From positions 62,001 to 126,000 of the forward strand of contig JAFLRY010000001.1 of the NCBI GenBank assembly GCA_022511205.1: a stretch of 64,000 nucleotides of DNA. Direction: 5' to 3'. The stretch comes from Eubacterium sp. GTDB lineage: Bacteria > Bacillota > Clostridia > Oscillospirales > Acutalibacteraceae. Shown here piece after piece: positions 44,407 to 53,878 of the stretch (within the stretch, counting starts at the first letter, position 1; every line of letters begins with the position of its first letter). The notes beneath the pieces were generated by a model. It saw only the letters and a list, made by a program, of their open reading frames with translations. It did no database searches and was not told the origin of the DNA. The translations under genes and the position numbers were made by a program.

Positions 44407-46032
44407 TTATTCAGCAACGCTTATCCAACAGCCCTCTGCGCCGACTCTGTCCACAGGCGGTGTGAGTATTCCCTTTTCTATAAGCACTTCGATAAGGGAA
44501 TCGAAAACCGGGGAATTGGCAAGATTGTTAAAGAATCGCCATTCGTCAAGCAGATAATCAGGCACGATCTTTCTAATCAGCCCATAAAGCTTTTCCGCCG
44601 TCTCCTGAGCCTGCGCTTCAAAATAACCCTTTGAAAGCTCACGGCTGATACGAAACATTCTGTCTTTATCTTTCATATCGCTGACAAGTATCTTCGTATA
44701 AAGCATATCTCCCTCTCTATAGAGATAACCGCATTCCACCGCCTTGGCGGCATGCTCCTTTTCGGCTTCATTAAGTGAGGAGATATTAAGCCCGTTTATG
44801 GCGCGAAGCGCAAGCTGTATCTGCGTATCCTTTGACACATTCAGACCGCAGCCAAAATGCTTTTTAACGTAGTCATTATAGATATTCACTAAGTGAACTT
44901 TTGTGTAACCGCACACGTTTTCCGCGTCTACGCTATCCCAACCGCCGCCGTAATATTTTCCGTAATCAACGTAGCCGTAAACGCTGAAGGGTCTGTCGGG
45001 TCGCTTTCTGTCAGAAAAGTATTTTTCCCACAATTTCGTCTCTACGTTATCGGCGAAGGCTCGCGCCATCGTATACACCTGTTGCCATAAAACAAGATTC
45101 AAATCAACATTTTTGTTTAGGTACGGGAAAGCAAGATAATCGTTCTTGCGCTTTTCAATATAGTCGTAAATGATATCACAAACGGTGGGTATGTGTTCGG
45201 TACAGATAGCGGCGGCTTCTTTCATTTCGTCTTTATCCAGCAGAATGAAATTGAGCGCGTATCTGCCGTTATCAAGCCTGCGGAGCAGTCCGTATTTTCC
45301 GTTCGCGCCGTAAGCAAGTACCTCAAGCTCATCTTCAACGTAGATGGTGGGTACGCCCAGTTCTTTGGATATTTCTATCGATGTCATAGGCTTTTTACGG
45401 CAAAGCCAAACGATATGCTTTGATAAAACTCTGTTGAAAATCGTATTTGGATCGCCCCATAGTGGGTCGCCGTCTCCCCATATAACGTAGTTTATCTTAT
45501 CAAGGGCAACGGGTTTATTGTTTATTTCAGTCATTTCCTTAACCTCGCTTCTCACTTTGTTTCTTGCCGAAAATAATCGCTGACGAACGGCAGTTTCGCT
45601 TATATTCTGCCGCTTCGCTATCTCAGCGGTAGACATTCCGTCAAGGTAAAACATTATCATAACCTCGCGGTAAGCCTTCGTCAGAAAAGCGATTCTGTGA
45701 TATACCGCGTTAAGCAGTTCAGGGCTGTTATCGTCTTTATGGTGATTAGCGATAAGCGGTAAAACTTTATTCGGATCACCCTCGTAGAAATGCTCCGCAT
45801 GCCGTTTGCGGTCATTGGAAAAATCAGCGTAAACGTTGCGGGCAACCCGCCAAATAAAGGGATAAGGCTCGTCTATTTCTCCTTCAGTATCAGCCGCCTT
45901 TATCAGCGCGAAAACGATATCAGAGCAAAGCTCCTGCGCTTCATAGCTATCCCGCGTTCTCCCGTAGCAAAAGCCGAACAGCTTTTCAAGCAGTTCACCG
46001 TCTATTAAATTCAGCAATTCATTCTTTTTCAT
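44407..46032 (-). CDS. ECF-like sigma factor with ~360-residue C-terminal extension
   Basis: A 541-residue protein (541 from ATG 46032, which has a GGAGAA Shine-Dalgarno; a TTG at 46044 is also open). Residues about 10-165 are a sigma-70 family protein: region 2 with SDIVFALIKAA and FIWRVARNVYADF, and region 4 with REVMIMFYLDGMSTAEIAKR and a SETAVRQRLFSARNKV recognition helix. The next ~360 residues contain a winged-helix-like unit (MTSIEISKELGVPTIYVEDEL) and further helical sequence without a motif I know. No anti-sigma gene is next to it, so the tail may be the regulator. Confidence 0.75.
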   Translation of the reverse strand: MKKNELLNLIDGELLEKLFGFCYGRTRDSYEAQELCSDIVFALIKAADTEGEIDEPYPFIWRVARNVYADFSNDRKRHAEHFYEGDPNKVLPLIANHHKDDNSPELLNAVYHRIAFLTKAYREVMIMFYLDGMSTAEIAKRQNISETAVRQRLFSARNKVRSEVKEMTEINNKPVALDKINYVIWGDGDPLWGDPNTIFNRVLSKHIVWLCRKKPMTSIEISKELGVPTIYVEDELEVLAYGANGKYGLLRRLDNGRYALNFILLDKDEMKEAAAICTEHIPTVCDIIYDYIEKRKNDYLAFPYLNKNVDLNLVLWQQVYTMARAFADNVETKLWEKYFSDRKRPDRPFSVYGYVDYGKYYGGGWDSVDAENVCGYTKVHLVNIYNDYVKKHFGCGLNVSKDTQIQLALRAINGLNISSLNEAEKEHAAKAVECGYLYREGDMLYTKILVSDMKDKDRMFRISRELSKGYFEAQAQETAEKLYGLIRKIVPDYLLDEWRFFNNLANSPVFDSLIEVLIEKGILTPPVDRVGAEGCWISVAE

Positions 46033-46110
46033 CGTATTCTCCAAAGCGATCGATCAATGCTTTCACTTATATAGTCTGTGAGAAGCTTAAAATGTTAGGC
46101 GGGTCAATAA

Positions 46111-46149
46111 AAAATTTTTCAGCGGCAAAGAAAACCTCCTCCGCCGCTG
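46111..46149 (-). terminator. Intrinsic terminator after the fhs-rpiB operon
   Basis: Minus strand CAGCGGC pairs with GCCGCTG across a loop of about 16 bases, followed by AAAAATTTTTT. Confidence 0.75.
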
Positions 46150-46155
46150 TATTTA

Positions 46156-46692
46156 TTATTTTAAAAACTTTTTTATTCTTTTCTCAATTTTCTGCTCATA
46201 AAGTATCAGGAAGCTTTTCAGCAGAAAATCGTACATAACGAACACCAAGTTCATCGCGGCGGCAAAGCCGATGATGAGCCAAGCTGAGAAAACGCCGTCC
46301 TCAAAAAACGGAATACCGAAAATATAAAAACAAATCAGCTCGATAACTGTAAGCGAAACGTTGAACAGAATGAACTTTAATATGAACCTGATCGCTTTTG
46401 ATTTTATCTTTTCGAAGCTCTCCCTTATGATTGGATAATATCCGAAAAAAAGAACGAACATCATAACGCATTCCTTTTCGGGAACGAGCATTAATGAAAG
46501 CAGAGATACGGCGATATAAACGAACACCGCCGAAGGAGTTCCGAAGCTCTTTTTGATCATAACCGATATAAGCCCCAAAAGCATCGGAACGGTATACGCG
46601 AAAATGTAGACAACGCCGCCGATGAACATCAGCGTAACGCTTAAAGCCGCCGCAAGGCCGCACACGGCGACCCTCAGAGATTTTTTTCTCAT
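46156..46692 (-). CDS. Membrane protein, S-component-like
   Basis: A 178-residue integral membrane protein with about five helices. The N-terminus (RVAVCGLAAALSVTLMFIGG) and the YTVPMLLGLISVMIKKSFG region resemble bacterial ECF transporter S-component-like or DUF membrane proteins, but no binding motif is evident. It overlaps rpiB by 4 bases and is the last gene of the fhs-tsaE-tsaB-rpiB operon. Confidence 0.65.
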   Translation of the reverse strand: MRKKSLRVAVCGLAAALSVTLMFIGGVVYIFAYTVPMLLGLISVMIKKSFGTPSAVFVYIAVSLLSLMLVPEKECVMMFVLFFGYYPIIRESFEKIKSKAIRFILKFILFNVSLTVIELICFYIFGIPFFEDGVFSAWLIIGFAAAMNLVFVMYDFLLKSFLILYEQKIEKRIKKFLK

Positions 46693-47138
46693 TCTACCTC
46701 TTCACCGTTTTCGATTGCGGCGATCTGGTCTATTCTTCTCTGATGCCTGCCGCCCTCAAATTCCGTATTGAGGAAAACGTCCACAAGCTCAAGCGCGATA
46801 CCCTCGCCGATAACACGCTCGCCAAGGCAAAGCACATTGGCGTCATTATGCGCTCTCGTATATTTTGCGCCGAAATAATTTGTGCAGGCGGCGGCGCGGA
46901 TACCTTTAACCTTATTTGCCGCCATGGAAATGCCTATTCCCGTTCCGCAGCAAAGGATCGCTCTCTCGCATTCGCCGCTGATGACGCCGTCGCAAACTCT
47001 CTTGGCGGCAATGGCATAATCAAAGCTTTCAGGCGTGTAGCAGCCGTAATCCTTATACTCTATGCCTTTATCCTCGAAATATTTTTTGATTTTTTCTTTG
47101 AGGTAAAAACCCGCGTGGTCTGAACCGAGTGCTATCAT
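46689..47138 (-). CDS. rpiB: Ribose 5-phosphate isomerase B
   Basis: A 149-residue enzyme converting ribose 5-phosphate and ribulose 5-phosphate. MIALGSDHAGFYLK and the active-site Cys in ILCCGTGIGISMAANK, with the downstream GGRHQRRIDQI, are standard. The start overlaps the tsaB stop by one base. Together with prs at 18 kb it can feed PRPP synthesis. Confidence 0.95.
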   Translation of the reverse strand: MIALGSDHAGFYLKEKIKKYFEDKGIEYKDYGCYTPESFDYAIAAKRVCDGVISGECERAILCCGTGIGISMAANKVKGIRAAACTNYFGAKYTRAHNDANVLCLGERVIGEGIALELVDVFLNTEFEGGRHQRRIDQIAAIENGEEVE

Positions 47139-47815
47139 TATTTGTTCTCCTTTTTAAGTTTTAATTCGCGTTCCGCCTGGCTTGGTCTTAAATAAACAGG
47201 TCTCAAATCTGCGGCGCTGACGGTTTCCTTACCCTCAGCCGCTTTTGCAGCGCCCGTTCCGCTTTGATAACGCCTGTTTTCATCTGCTAAATAAGCGTTT
47301 TCAAGCCCGATGTTATTAAAGCAAAGCTCCGCTCCGTCACCCGCAATAATCACCTTTTCATAGCCTTCAAGGTCTTTTTTCAAGTCCTCAAGGGAAATTG
47401 CCCGATCATCGCAAAGACGCTTTATTTTGCCGTTTTCCGCTTTGAATAAAGCGTTGTAAAACTGCATTCGTCTTGCGTCCATAACGGCGCAGATAACTGC
47501 GTTTTCATCGGTAAAATTGTTAGCAATCGCTTCAAGTGTAGAAACAGATATACAGGGAGTATTATTCGCAAACGCCAAGCCCTTTACCGTTGCGACGCCG
47601 ATCCTCACTCCCGTAAATGAACCCGGACCGGCAGTGATCGCGATCGCGTCAAGGTCACTGTATTTATACTCCCCCATTACCGCTTGAATAAGCGGCAGGA
47701 GGGTTTCGCTATGGGTGAGACCTTTATTTATCAGCTCACTTTTTATAACGCCGCCGTCCTTGGAAAGCGCCGCCGAAGCGGTGACGGCAGACGAATCAAC
47801 AGAAAGCAAAAGCAT
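47138..47815 (-). CDS. tsaB: tRNA t6A synthesis protein TsaB
   Basis: A 225-residue ASKHA-fold protein with the family N-terminus MLLLSVDSSAVTASAAL and the GPGSFTGVRIGVATVKGLA segment. TsaB is the scaffold partner of TsaD in t6A37 modification. It lies between tsaE and rpiB with one-base overlaps at both ends. The matching canonical TsaD is not here; the paralog at 8.2 kb is divergent. Confidence 0.92.
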   Translation of the reverse strand: MLLLSVDSSAVTASAALSKDGGVIKSELINKGLTHSETLLPLIQAVMGEYKYSDLDAIAITAGPGSFTGVRIGVATVKGLAFANNTPCISVSTLEAIANNFTDENAVICAVMDARRMQFYNALFKAENGKIKRLCDDRAISLEDLKKDLEGYEKVIIAGDGAELCFNNIGLENAYLADENRRYQSGTGAAKAAEGKETVSAADLRPVYLRPSQAERELKLKKENK

Positions 47816-48246
47816 TATCCGTTTTCACCTTTTTGATATATTTTGAACGCTCTTTCATTTTCGCTAAGCTTTGAAATCTCTACGATAACAGCCTCATCGG
47901 GAAGCGCTCCGTAGATATTTTCGCTCCATTCGGCGGCGATATACGCGCCGCTGTCGAGGTAATCGAAATAGCCCGTTGAATAAAGATCGTCCCAGGAATC
48001 GATGCGGTACATATCAAAGTGATACAGCACCTTTCCCCCGCCGCGGTATTCATTACAAATAGCAAAGGTCGGCGATGAAACATCAGCATCAATGCCAAGC
48101 CCTTTCACAATGCCCGCCGTAAAGGCAGTTTTCCCCGCGCCGAGGTCACCGAGATAGCCGATAACCGCGCCGTTTGGAAGCGTTTTCGCAAACGCTGCGG
48201 CGGAGGCTACCGTTTCATTATAACTTTTAGTAATAAAAGTTTGCAT
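47815..48246 (-). CDS. tsaE: tRNA t6A synthesis ATPase TsaE
   Basis: A 143-residue P-loop ATPase with GYLGDLGAGKTAF (Walker A) near residue 32 and the SPTFAICNEYRG and HFDMYRID segments. TsaE resets the TsaBD complex during t6A synthesis. It starts immediately after the fhs stop codon. Confidence 0.94.
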   Translation of the reverse strand: MQTFITKSYNETVASAAAFAKTLPNGAVIGYLGDLGAGKTAFTAGIVKGLGIDADVSSPTFAICNEYRGGGKVLYHFDMYRIDSWDDLYSTGYFDYLDSGAYIAAEWSENIYGALPDEAVIVEISKLSENERAFKIYQKGENG

Positions 48247-49914
48247 TTAGAAAAGACCTACCGTATTTCCGTTTTCATCAATATCAATTTTATATGCCGC
48301 GGGAGATTTGGAAAGACCGGGCATCGTCATAATCGAGCCTGTCTGGCAAACGAGGAAGCCCGCGCCGTTTGAAAGAGAAACGGAGGAAACGGTAATTCTG
48401 AAGCCCGAGGGTCTGCCGAGGAGAGCAGGATTATCGGAAAGGCTATACTGGGTTTTCGCCATACAAACCGGCATTTTATCAGCGCCAAGCTCAATGAATT
48501 CCTCAATGCTCTTCTTTGCTTCCTTGGTGTAATCAACGCCGTCCGCGCCGTAAATCTCTCTTGCGATGGTTTCGATCTTCTCGTAAACGGACATATCAAG
48601 ATCGTAAATGTGATGGAATTTATTTTCCTTTTCGCAGGCTTCAACAACCTTTTCAGCAAGCTCAATGCCGCCGTCTCCGCCCTCGGCGAAGCACTTGGTA
48701 ACGGCGAAATCAGCGCCCTTGGCTTCGCAGAAGCTCTTAACGAATTCGATCTCGTTATCGGTATCTGCATAGAAATGGTTGATCGCAACTACTACGGGTA
48801 CGCCGTATTTCTTAAGGTTTTCAATATGAGCGCCGAGGTTTACAGAGCCTTTTTCAAGGGCTTCCATATTCTCGCCGATCAGCTTGTCCTTAGGCACGCC
48901 GCCGTTATATTTCATTGAGCGAACGGTAGAAACCAGAACGATACAGCTTGGAGTAAGACCCGCGAAGCGGCACTTGATATCAAGGAACTTCTCAGCGCCG
49001 AGGTCTGAGCCGAAGCCGGCTTCGGTCACGCAGTAATCAGCAAGCTTGAGCGCCGTTTTCGTTGCTCTTACTGAGTTACAGCCGTGGGCAATATTGGCGA
49101 AAGGTCCGCCGTGCATAATAGCCGGAGTATTTTCAAGGGTCTGAACAAGATTTGGCTTGATAGCATCCTTAAGAAGAACTGCCATAGCGCCGTCTGCCTT
49201 GATATCGCGGCAGTAAACCGGCTTGTTGTCATACGTATAAGCAACGAGGATATTGCCGAGTCTTCTCTTCAAATCAAAGAGGTCCTCAGAAAGGCAGAGG
49301 ATCGCCATAACCTCAGAAGCGACGGTGATGATGAAATGATCCTCTCTGGGAACGCCGTTGAGCTTTCCGCCGAGAGAGCAAACGATATTGCGAAGCGCGC
49401 GATCATTCATATCAAGGCATCTCTTTGCGAGAATTCTTCTCTGGTCTATGCCAAGCTCATTGCCCTGCTGAATATGGTTATCGAGGATAGCGCACATAAG
49501 ATTGTTGGCGCTTGTGATAGCGTGCATATCGCCTGTGAAATGGAGATTGATATCCTCCATCGGAACGACCTGGCTGTATCCGCCGCCTGCCGCGCCGCCC
49601 TTGATACCGAATACAGGACCCAGTGAAGGCTCACGCAGAGCGATAATAGCTTTCTTTCCGATCTTAGAAAGGGACTGACCGAGACCGATGCTGACGGTGG
49701 TCTTACCCTCGCCTGCGGGGGTGGGATTCACTGCGGTTACGAGAATCAGCTTGCCGTCCTTATTGGCCTTAACTCTGTCAACGAGCTCGTCCGACAGCTT
49801 GGCTTTGTAATGACCGTAAGGCTCGATCTCACTGCTTTTGATACCTATCATATCCGCTATTTCATTGATGGGCTTCATTTGTGCCTGCTGGGCGATTTCG
49901 ATATCACTTAACAT
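48247..49914 (-). CDS. fhs: Formate-tetrahydrofolate ligase
   Basis: A 555-residue enzyme that makes 10-formyl-THF from formate, ATP and THF. The nucleotide-binding [15 protein letters not shown] is near residue 67, and [18 protein letters not shown] and the C-terminal [15 protein letters not shown] segment are conserved. It supplies one-carbon units for purine synthesis or serves the methyl branch of acetogenesis; a full Wood-Ljungdahl set is not in this window. A GGAGG Shine-Dalgarno lies 9 bases upstream. Confidence 0.95.
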   Translation of the reverse strand: MLSDIEIAQQAQMKPINEIADMIGIKSSEIEPYGHYKAKLSDELVDRVKANKDGKLILVTAVNPTPAGEGKTTVSIGLGQSLSKIGKKAIIALREPSLGPVFGIKGGAAGGGYSQVVPMEDINLHFTGDMHAITSANNLMCAILDNHIQQGNELGIDQRRILAKRCLDMNDRALRNIVCSLGGKLNGVPREDHFIITVASEVMAILCLSEDLFDLKRRLGNILVAYTYDNKPVYCRDIKADGAMAVLLKDAIKPNLVQTLENTPAIMHGGPFANIAHGCNSVRATKTALKLADYCVTEAGFGSDLGAEKFLDIKCRFAGLTPSCIVLVSTVRSMKYNGGVPKDKLIGENMEALEKGSVNLGAHIENLKKYGVPVVVAINHFYADTDNEIEFVKSFCEAKGADFAVTKCFAEGGDGGIELAEKVVEACEKENKFHHIYDLDMSVYEKIETIAREIYGADGVDYTKEAKKSIEEFIELGADKMPVCMAKTQYSLSDNPALLGRPSGFRITVSSVSLSNGAGFLVCQTGSIMTMPGLSKSPAAYKIDIDENGNTVGLF

Positions 49915-49948
49915 TTGTGTATCCTCCGTATTTTAAATTTGTGAGGTT

Positions 49949-49977
49949 ATTATATCAGCATTGCTTAGATAATTCAA
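49949..49977 (-). promoter_or_regulatory. Promoter of the fhs operon
   Basis: Minus strand TTGAAT, 17-base spacer and TATAAT, about 35 bases before fhs and divergent from the ftsW/rodA-like promoter. Confidence 0.7.
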
Positions 49978-50022
49978 CACTAAAAAAATTAAATAATTAA
50001 AAATAAAGTTAATATTTTCACC

Positions 50023-50051
50023 TTGAAAATAAAGTGATATGAGAATATAAT
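50023..50051 (+). promoter_or_regulatory. Promoter of the FtsW/RodA-like gene
   Basis: TTGAAA, 17-base spacer and TATAAT. The predicted start near 50058 is just before the TTGCG-AAA-CGCAA palindrome. Confidence 0.72.
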
Positions 50052-50060
50052 AAATACACA

Positions 50061-50073
50061 TTGCGAAACGCAA
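50061..50073 (+). promoter_or_regulatory. Palindrome TTGCGAAACGCAA at the transcription start
   Basis: A perfect 5-base inverted repeat with a 3-base centre, right after the predicted transcription start and about 18 bases before the ftsW/rodA-like start codon. Operator or mRNA hairpin are both possible. I do not recognise a specific regulator site. Confidence 0.45.
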
Positions 50074-50090
50074 TTGAAAGGAGGATGCGT

Positions 50091-51260
50091 ATGGAAGGTT
50101 TAAGGAGAAAAACTACGCTGGGCGATTTTTTCGGCGGTATTGATCATCTCTCTATGATTACGGCGATAATCAGCTCTTTATACGGCTTCATTCTCGTTTA
50201 CAGCGCGTTTTACAGAACGCTTGATAAAACGGATATCCTATCCTCCTCCGTTAAAAAAATGATGGTTACAGTCCTTGCGGCGGCGATCGGAATTGCGGTG
50301 GCAATGATACTATCGATGATAAACTACGAGGTAATAAGCAAGCTATGGCCCATCATCGCTGCGGCCTGCGTTGGCATGATGATCGTTACATATTTCTTCG
50401 GAACTGCCCCCTCAAACAGACCGGACGCGCGCTGTTGGCTTGACTTCGGCTTTTTCACTATCCAGACCTCTGAGTTTATGAAGGTTGGCTTTATCATATC
50501 TTTTTCCTATCATCTTGATTTGGTTAAGGATAATATCAACAGGCTCAAAACGATCATTCCGCTGGTTATTCACGGCCTTATCCCCATCGCTCTTGTTCTT
50601 ATAACGGGAGACGCGGGCTCGGCACTGATATTTATGATAATGTTTATCGGCATGCTCTACGCCGCGAAGATCAATATCGGTTATTTCATCGCCGGCATAT
50701 GCGCCATAGTGGTTGCCTTTATCGCCGCCTGGAGATTCAATATTATTGACGGACTTCAAAGATCAAGAATAATCGCGCTGTTTTATCCCGAGCTTTATCC
50801 CGATATTATGTATCAGCAGAATAACGGCAAGATCGCGCTGGGCGGCGGCGGACTTTTCGGTCAGGGCTACTTAAATGGCAGATTAACGCAAAGCGGAGCC
50901 GTTCCTGTTAACGAATCGGATATGATACTCACCGTTGCCGGTGAGGAATTCGGATTTGTAGGCGCTATGGCGGTTATATTACTGCTCGCCGTTCTCATAG
51001 TGAGGATCATATTTATCGGCTTAAAGGCAAGAGATAACGTTGGATATCTGATGTGTATGGGCGTTGGCGTAATGCTTGTATCCCAGCTTATCGTAAACGT
51101 TGGAATGGAGCTTTCACTTCTCCCCTGTATCGGCATCACGCTTCCGCTGTATTCATCGGGCGGATCATCGAGCCTTGGCATCTTCCTGGCCCTCGGCGTG
51201 GTTTTCTCCGTTTACCGATTCAGTATGAACCAAAAAGAAACGTTGTTTTATAAGTATTAA
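50091..51260 (+). CDS. FtsW/RodA/SpoVE-family peptidoglycan polymerase
   Basis: A 389-residue SEDS-family membrane protein with about ten helices. Conserved features: a DAGSALIFMIMF-type segment, the RSRIIALFYPELYPDIMYQQ loop, GEEFGFVGA, and the C-terminal LPLYSSGGSSSLG. SEDS proteins polymerise lipid II with a partner PBP. RodA, FtsW and SpoVE cannot be told apart here, as no PBP partner is adjacent. The ATG at 50091 has AAAGGAGG at 6 bases. It is monocistronic with its own terminator. Confidence 0.9.
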   Translation: MEGLRRKTTLGDFFGGIDHLSMITAIISSLYGFILVYSAFYRTLDKTDILSSSVKKMMVTVLAAAIGIAVAMILSMINYEVISKLWPIIAAACVGMMIVTYFFGTAPSNRPDARCWLDFGFFTIQTSEFMKVGFIISFSYHLDLVKDNINRLKTIIPLVIHGLIPIALVLITGDAGSALIFMIMFIGMLYAAKINIGYFIAGICAIVVAFIAAWRFNIIDGLQRSRIIALFYPELYPDIMYQQNNGKIALGGGGLFGQGYLNGRLTQSGAVPVNESDMILTVAGEEFGFVGAMAVILLLAVLIVRIIFIGLKARDNVGYLMCMGVGVMLVSQLIVNVGMELSLLPCIGITLPLYSSGGSSSLGIFLALGVVFSVYRFSMNQKETLFYKY

Positions 51261-51285
51261 AAATACATAGTTAGAAATAAAAAGG

Positions 51286-51313
51286 ACGGGCAGATCATCT
51301 GCCCGTTTTTTTA
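51286..51313 (+). terminator. Intrinsic terminator after the SEDS gene
   Basis: ACGGGCAG, loop ATCAT, CTGCCCGT, then TTTTTTATT. Confidence 0.92.
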
Positions 51314-51339
51314 TTAAAACACTTGGAATAATGCTTTTA

Positions 51340-51663
51340 TTATGTATCCCCATCTAAGTTGAAAACATCAAAATCTTCACAATAAAAACTTAGTTTATTT
51401 TCTTCAAAATCATTAATTTTGTAATTCATTGATTTATCGTATCCCAAATTCTTATTGCTTAAAATCTCAAATCCTTCAATTTGAAGCGGCATTGATAACG
51501 CTTCTATATTAATATTGGATACATTATAGAACACCAATAAATGTATTTCATTATTGCAACTAATCTTTAAGGATAACTCAAGCTGGTAATCTACACGGTT
51601 TAATATAAATTCAAGTATTTCAATCTGCTGACCCTGAATATCCTTCAAAATATCTGATTTCAT
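51340..51663 (-). CDS. Hypothetical AT-rich small protein
   Basis: A 107-residue soluble protein, acidic, starting MKSDILKDIQGQQIEILEF and with several Asn/Ile-rich strands. I do not recognise it. It has a real AGGAG Shine-Dalgarno 7 bases before the ATG. The coding sequence is visibly more AT-rich than its neighbours, suggesting transfer. Small size and isolation are compatible with an immunity or orphan protein, but nothing proves this. Confidence 0.65.
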   Translation of the reverse strand: MKSDILKDIQGQQIEILEFILNRVDYQLELSLKISCNNEIHLLVFYNVSNINIEALSMPLQIEGFEILSNKNLGYDKSMNYKINDFEENKLSFYCEDFDVFNLDGDT

Positions 51664-51684
51664 ATAATAACTCCTATTTTATTA

Positions 51685-51713
51685 AGCACCGCCTTACATA
51701 AAAAGGCGGTGCT
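51685..51713 (-). terminator. Hairpin after cdaR
   Basis: Minus strand AGCACCGCCTT pairs with AAGGCGGTGCT, a strong 11-bp stem; the downstream tract is TAATAAAAT, so T-richness is modest. Likely a terminator for the cdaA-cdaR transcript. Confidence 0.65.
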
Positions 51714-51726
51714 ATTTAATCGATGA

Positions 51727-53010
51727 TTATTTTTTCGTAACGCTTACGTTGACGGTATACATACCGAGCACCCAGCACCTGCCGTTACCTGAGATAGTTA
51801 CGGTAAGACGGCATCTTTCGGTATTTTCGTCTATGGTTTCCGAGCGCTCAAGAGGAACGAGTGAGAACGAAAGGCTTGACTTATCTATGCCGCTCAACAC
51901 CTCAGGATCGCCCACAATGGTGATCTGTTTTTGAGAGATAGAATTAACTGTTATATCATAGCCCTCCAGCTCGGGAGACAAATCGTTTCTGCTGATAGGG
52001 ATCTTCTTCGTTTCATATTCCTTAGGAACTGTAACGGTTACGGTGATCTCCTCCGTGCCGTCAAGCACGGTAACGCCGTTTATCTGTGCCGCGTTGAAAT
52101 CAAAGGTATTTTCGCCTAAATTGATATCCGAAAATGAAATAGTACCAAGATTAAGCGCCGTGAGCTGAGCGGATTCAGGCGCGCCGACTTCAACGGAATT
52201 TACTGAATATTTCACGTCAAGAAAGCTTTCGGCATTGTTTGGTCCTGCAACGAAGGATACCGCAGGGCGCAGATTCTGAACCTTTAGTATCGGAACACTT
52301 GCGGTAAGCGCAGATTCGCCCTCGGGAATGATAATTTCAACATTATCGATCTTGTTTCCGATTTCGTTCAAAGCAATCGGAGTTAAGCTTACAACCTGTG
52401 ACTCAGACAGTTCGCTTTCAAGCTCAATATCGGCAACTACTCTCTTAACATTTGAAACGTAAGTCCTCGCGCCCCTGAGAATAACGGAGCTTTGATTGAG
52501 CGTAGTCTCTCCAGAAACGTAGCCCTCGGCGGTAAAATTCGTGTTCACAAAATTAAGCTCAACAGGCATTGTAAGCTCTTCGGTATAATCGTAAAAGCCC
52601 ATTATAGCCGTGGGAGCGTAGCTTTCTACAGTAAACTCAGCGTCTTCGGTTACGTTGAGAACGATCGGAACTGATTGGTAGCCCGTAGTAGTAATTGAAT
52701 TCGTCTGCAACGCCGCGCTGAAATCATTTTCGCTGATCTCGCTTGCAATATACTTTTTACAGGATATCGTTACTTCAACGTTTACGTTCTCGTCGCCGTA
52801 ATATTGTATTCCAAGCTGTTCGGCGAGCGTTCCCGAAAAATCAACGCTTACGGGAACTGTTATACGCTTCGTTGTTTCGGGGCTTAAGTTCATCGAGGTT
52901 AAAACCCAGATAACGAGCGCGGCAAATATTGAACAGATAATGAGATATTTATCGTTATATATCAGTTTTCTTATAGAAAACTTTTTATTCTTTTTTGCAT
53001 TATTTTTCAT
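51727..53010 (-). CDS. cdaR: CdaR, YbbR-domain regulator of diadenylate cyclase
   Basis: A 427-residue protein with one N-terminal membrane helix (YLIICSIFAALVIWVLTSM, residues about 22-40) and an extracytoplasmic part of repeated YbbR domains (beta-strand-rich repeats of about 80 residues). CdaR binds CdaA and modulates c-di-AMP synthesis. It overlaps cdaA by 11 bases. The usual third gene, glmM, does not follow. Confidence 0.88.
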   Translation of the reverse strand: MKNNAKKNKKFSIRKLIYNDKYLIICSIFAALVIWVLTSMNLSPETTKRITVPVSVDFSGTLAEQLGIQYYGDENVNVEVTISCKKYIASEISENDFSAALQTNSITTTGYQSVPIVLNVTEDAEFTVESYAPTAIMGFYDYTEELTMPVELNFVNTNFTAEGYVSGETTLNQSSVILRGARTYVSNVKRVVADIELESELSESQVVSLTPIALNEIGNKIDNVEIIIPEGESALTASVPILKVQNLRPAVSFVAGPNNAESFLDVKYSVNSVEVGAPESAQLTALNLGTISFSDINLGENTFDFNAAQINGVTVLDGTEEITVTVTVPKEYETKKIPISRNDLSPELEGYDITVNSISQKQITIVGDPEVLSGIDKSSLSFSLVPLERSETIDENTERCRLTVTISGNGRCWVLGMYTVNVSVTKK

Positions 53011-53878
53011 TTTTTCTCACCCTCTTTACAAGTCTTGCCAAAATCTTGTCGTCAGATGATGAGCCGCCGGGAAGAAATTCGCTCTTCAGAATATCTCTGA
53101 GATCACCGTCTGAAATATTGCTTTTAAGAACCCCGCTCCTTGCAACGGATATCGCACCGGTTTCCTCCGAAACTACAACGACGATCGCGTCGCTCTCCTC
53201 GGAAAGGCCGATAGCGGCTCTGTGGCGCGTGCCGAGTGATGATATAACGTTTTTATTGGTCAGCGGCAAAATACAGCCCGCGGCATATATTGCGCCGTTT
53301 CTGATAACCATTGCTCCGTCGTGAAGCGGGGTTTTCGGATAAAAGATATTCTCGATAAGCGCCCTTGATGCTTTCGCATTAAGCACCGTTCCCGAATCGA
53401 TAATATTTCCCAGCAGCGTATCCTTTTCAAAGGCGATAAGGGCGCCCGTCTTATTATCGCTCATATTGGAACAAGCCTTGATAACCGCCTCAATGCTGTT
53501 TTCGATTTCCGCAAGCTCTACGGCAACGCCGGAGTGAATGATCGTTTTCAAGCTTCTTCTTGCCGAACCCTTACCGATCTGCTCAAGAATATTTCTGAAT
53601 TCAGGAGCAAAGATAACCACCGCGATTATAAGAATATTTGAAAAAATACTTCTGAAGATATACGATGAAGCTTCCATTTGCAGGGCATTAACGATCAGGT
53701 ATATGACCACCATAAATGCGATACCCTTTGCAAGCTGCATCGCCCTCGTTTCTCGTAATATGCGCACGCATATATAAATAACGATCGCAACGAGCGCTAT
53801 ATCAAGAAAATCCGTCAACGTGAAGGTGGAAAAAACGCTCAGTATTCTATTGACATAATCCATTATGGCATCAAGCAT
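53000..53878 (-). CDS. cdaA: Diadenylate cyclase CdaA
   Basis: A 292-residue membrane-bound enzyme making c-di-AMP from two ATP. Three N-terminal helices (about 20-85) precede a DisA_N domain with the catalytic DGAMVI and GTRHRAAIGLSEESDAIVVVVSEE-type segments. c-di-AMP regulates potassium transport and wall homeostasis, and trkA/trkH are in this window. An AAGGA at 9 bases sets the start at 53878 rather than the ATG three codons earlier. Confidence 0.93.
   Translation of the reverse strand: MLDAIMDYVNRILSVFSTFTLTDFLDIALVAIVIYICVRILRETRAMQLAKGIAFMVVIYLIVNALQMEASSYIFRSIFSNILIIAVVIFAPEFRNILEQIGKGSARRSLKTIIHSGVAVELAEIENSIEAVIKACSNMSDNKTGALIAFEKDTLLGNIIDSGTVLNAKASRALIENIFYPKTPLHDGAMVIRNGAIYAAGCILPLTNKNVISSLGTRHRAAIGLSEESDAIVVVVSEETGAISVARSGVLKSNISDGDLRDILKSEFLPGGSSSDDKILARLVKRVRKNEK

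Noticed and set aside
44380-44634. Plus-strand small open frame near the terminator
   Set aside because: It starts in the terminator stem and is antisense to the sigma factor's 3' end.
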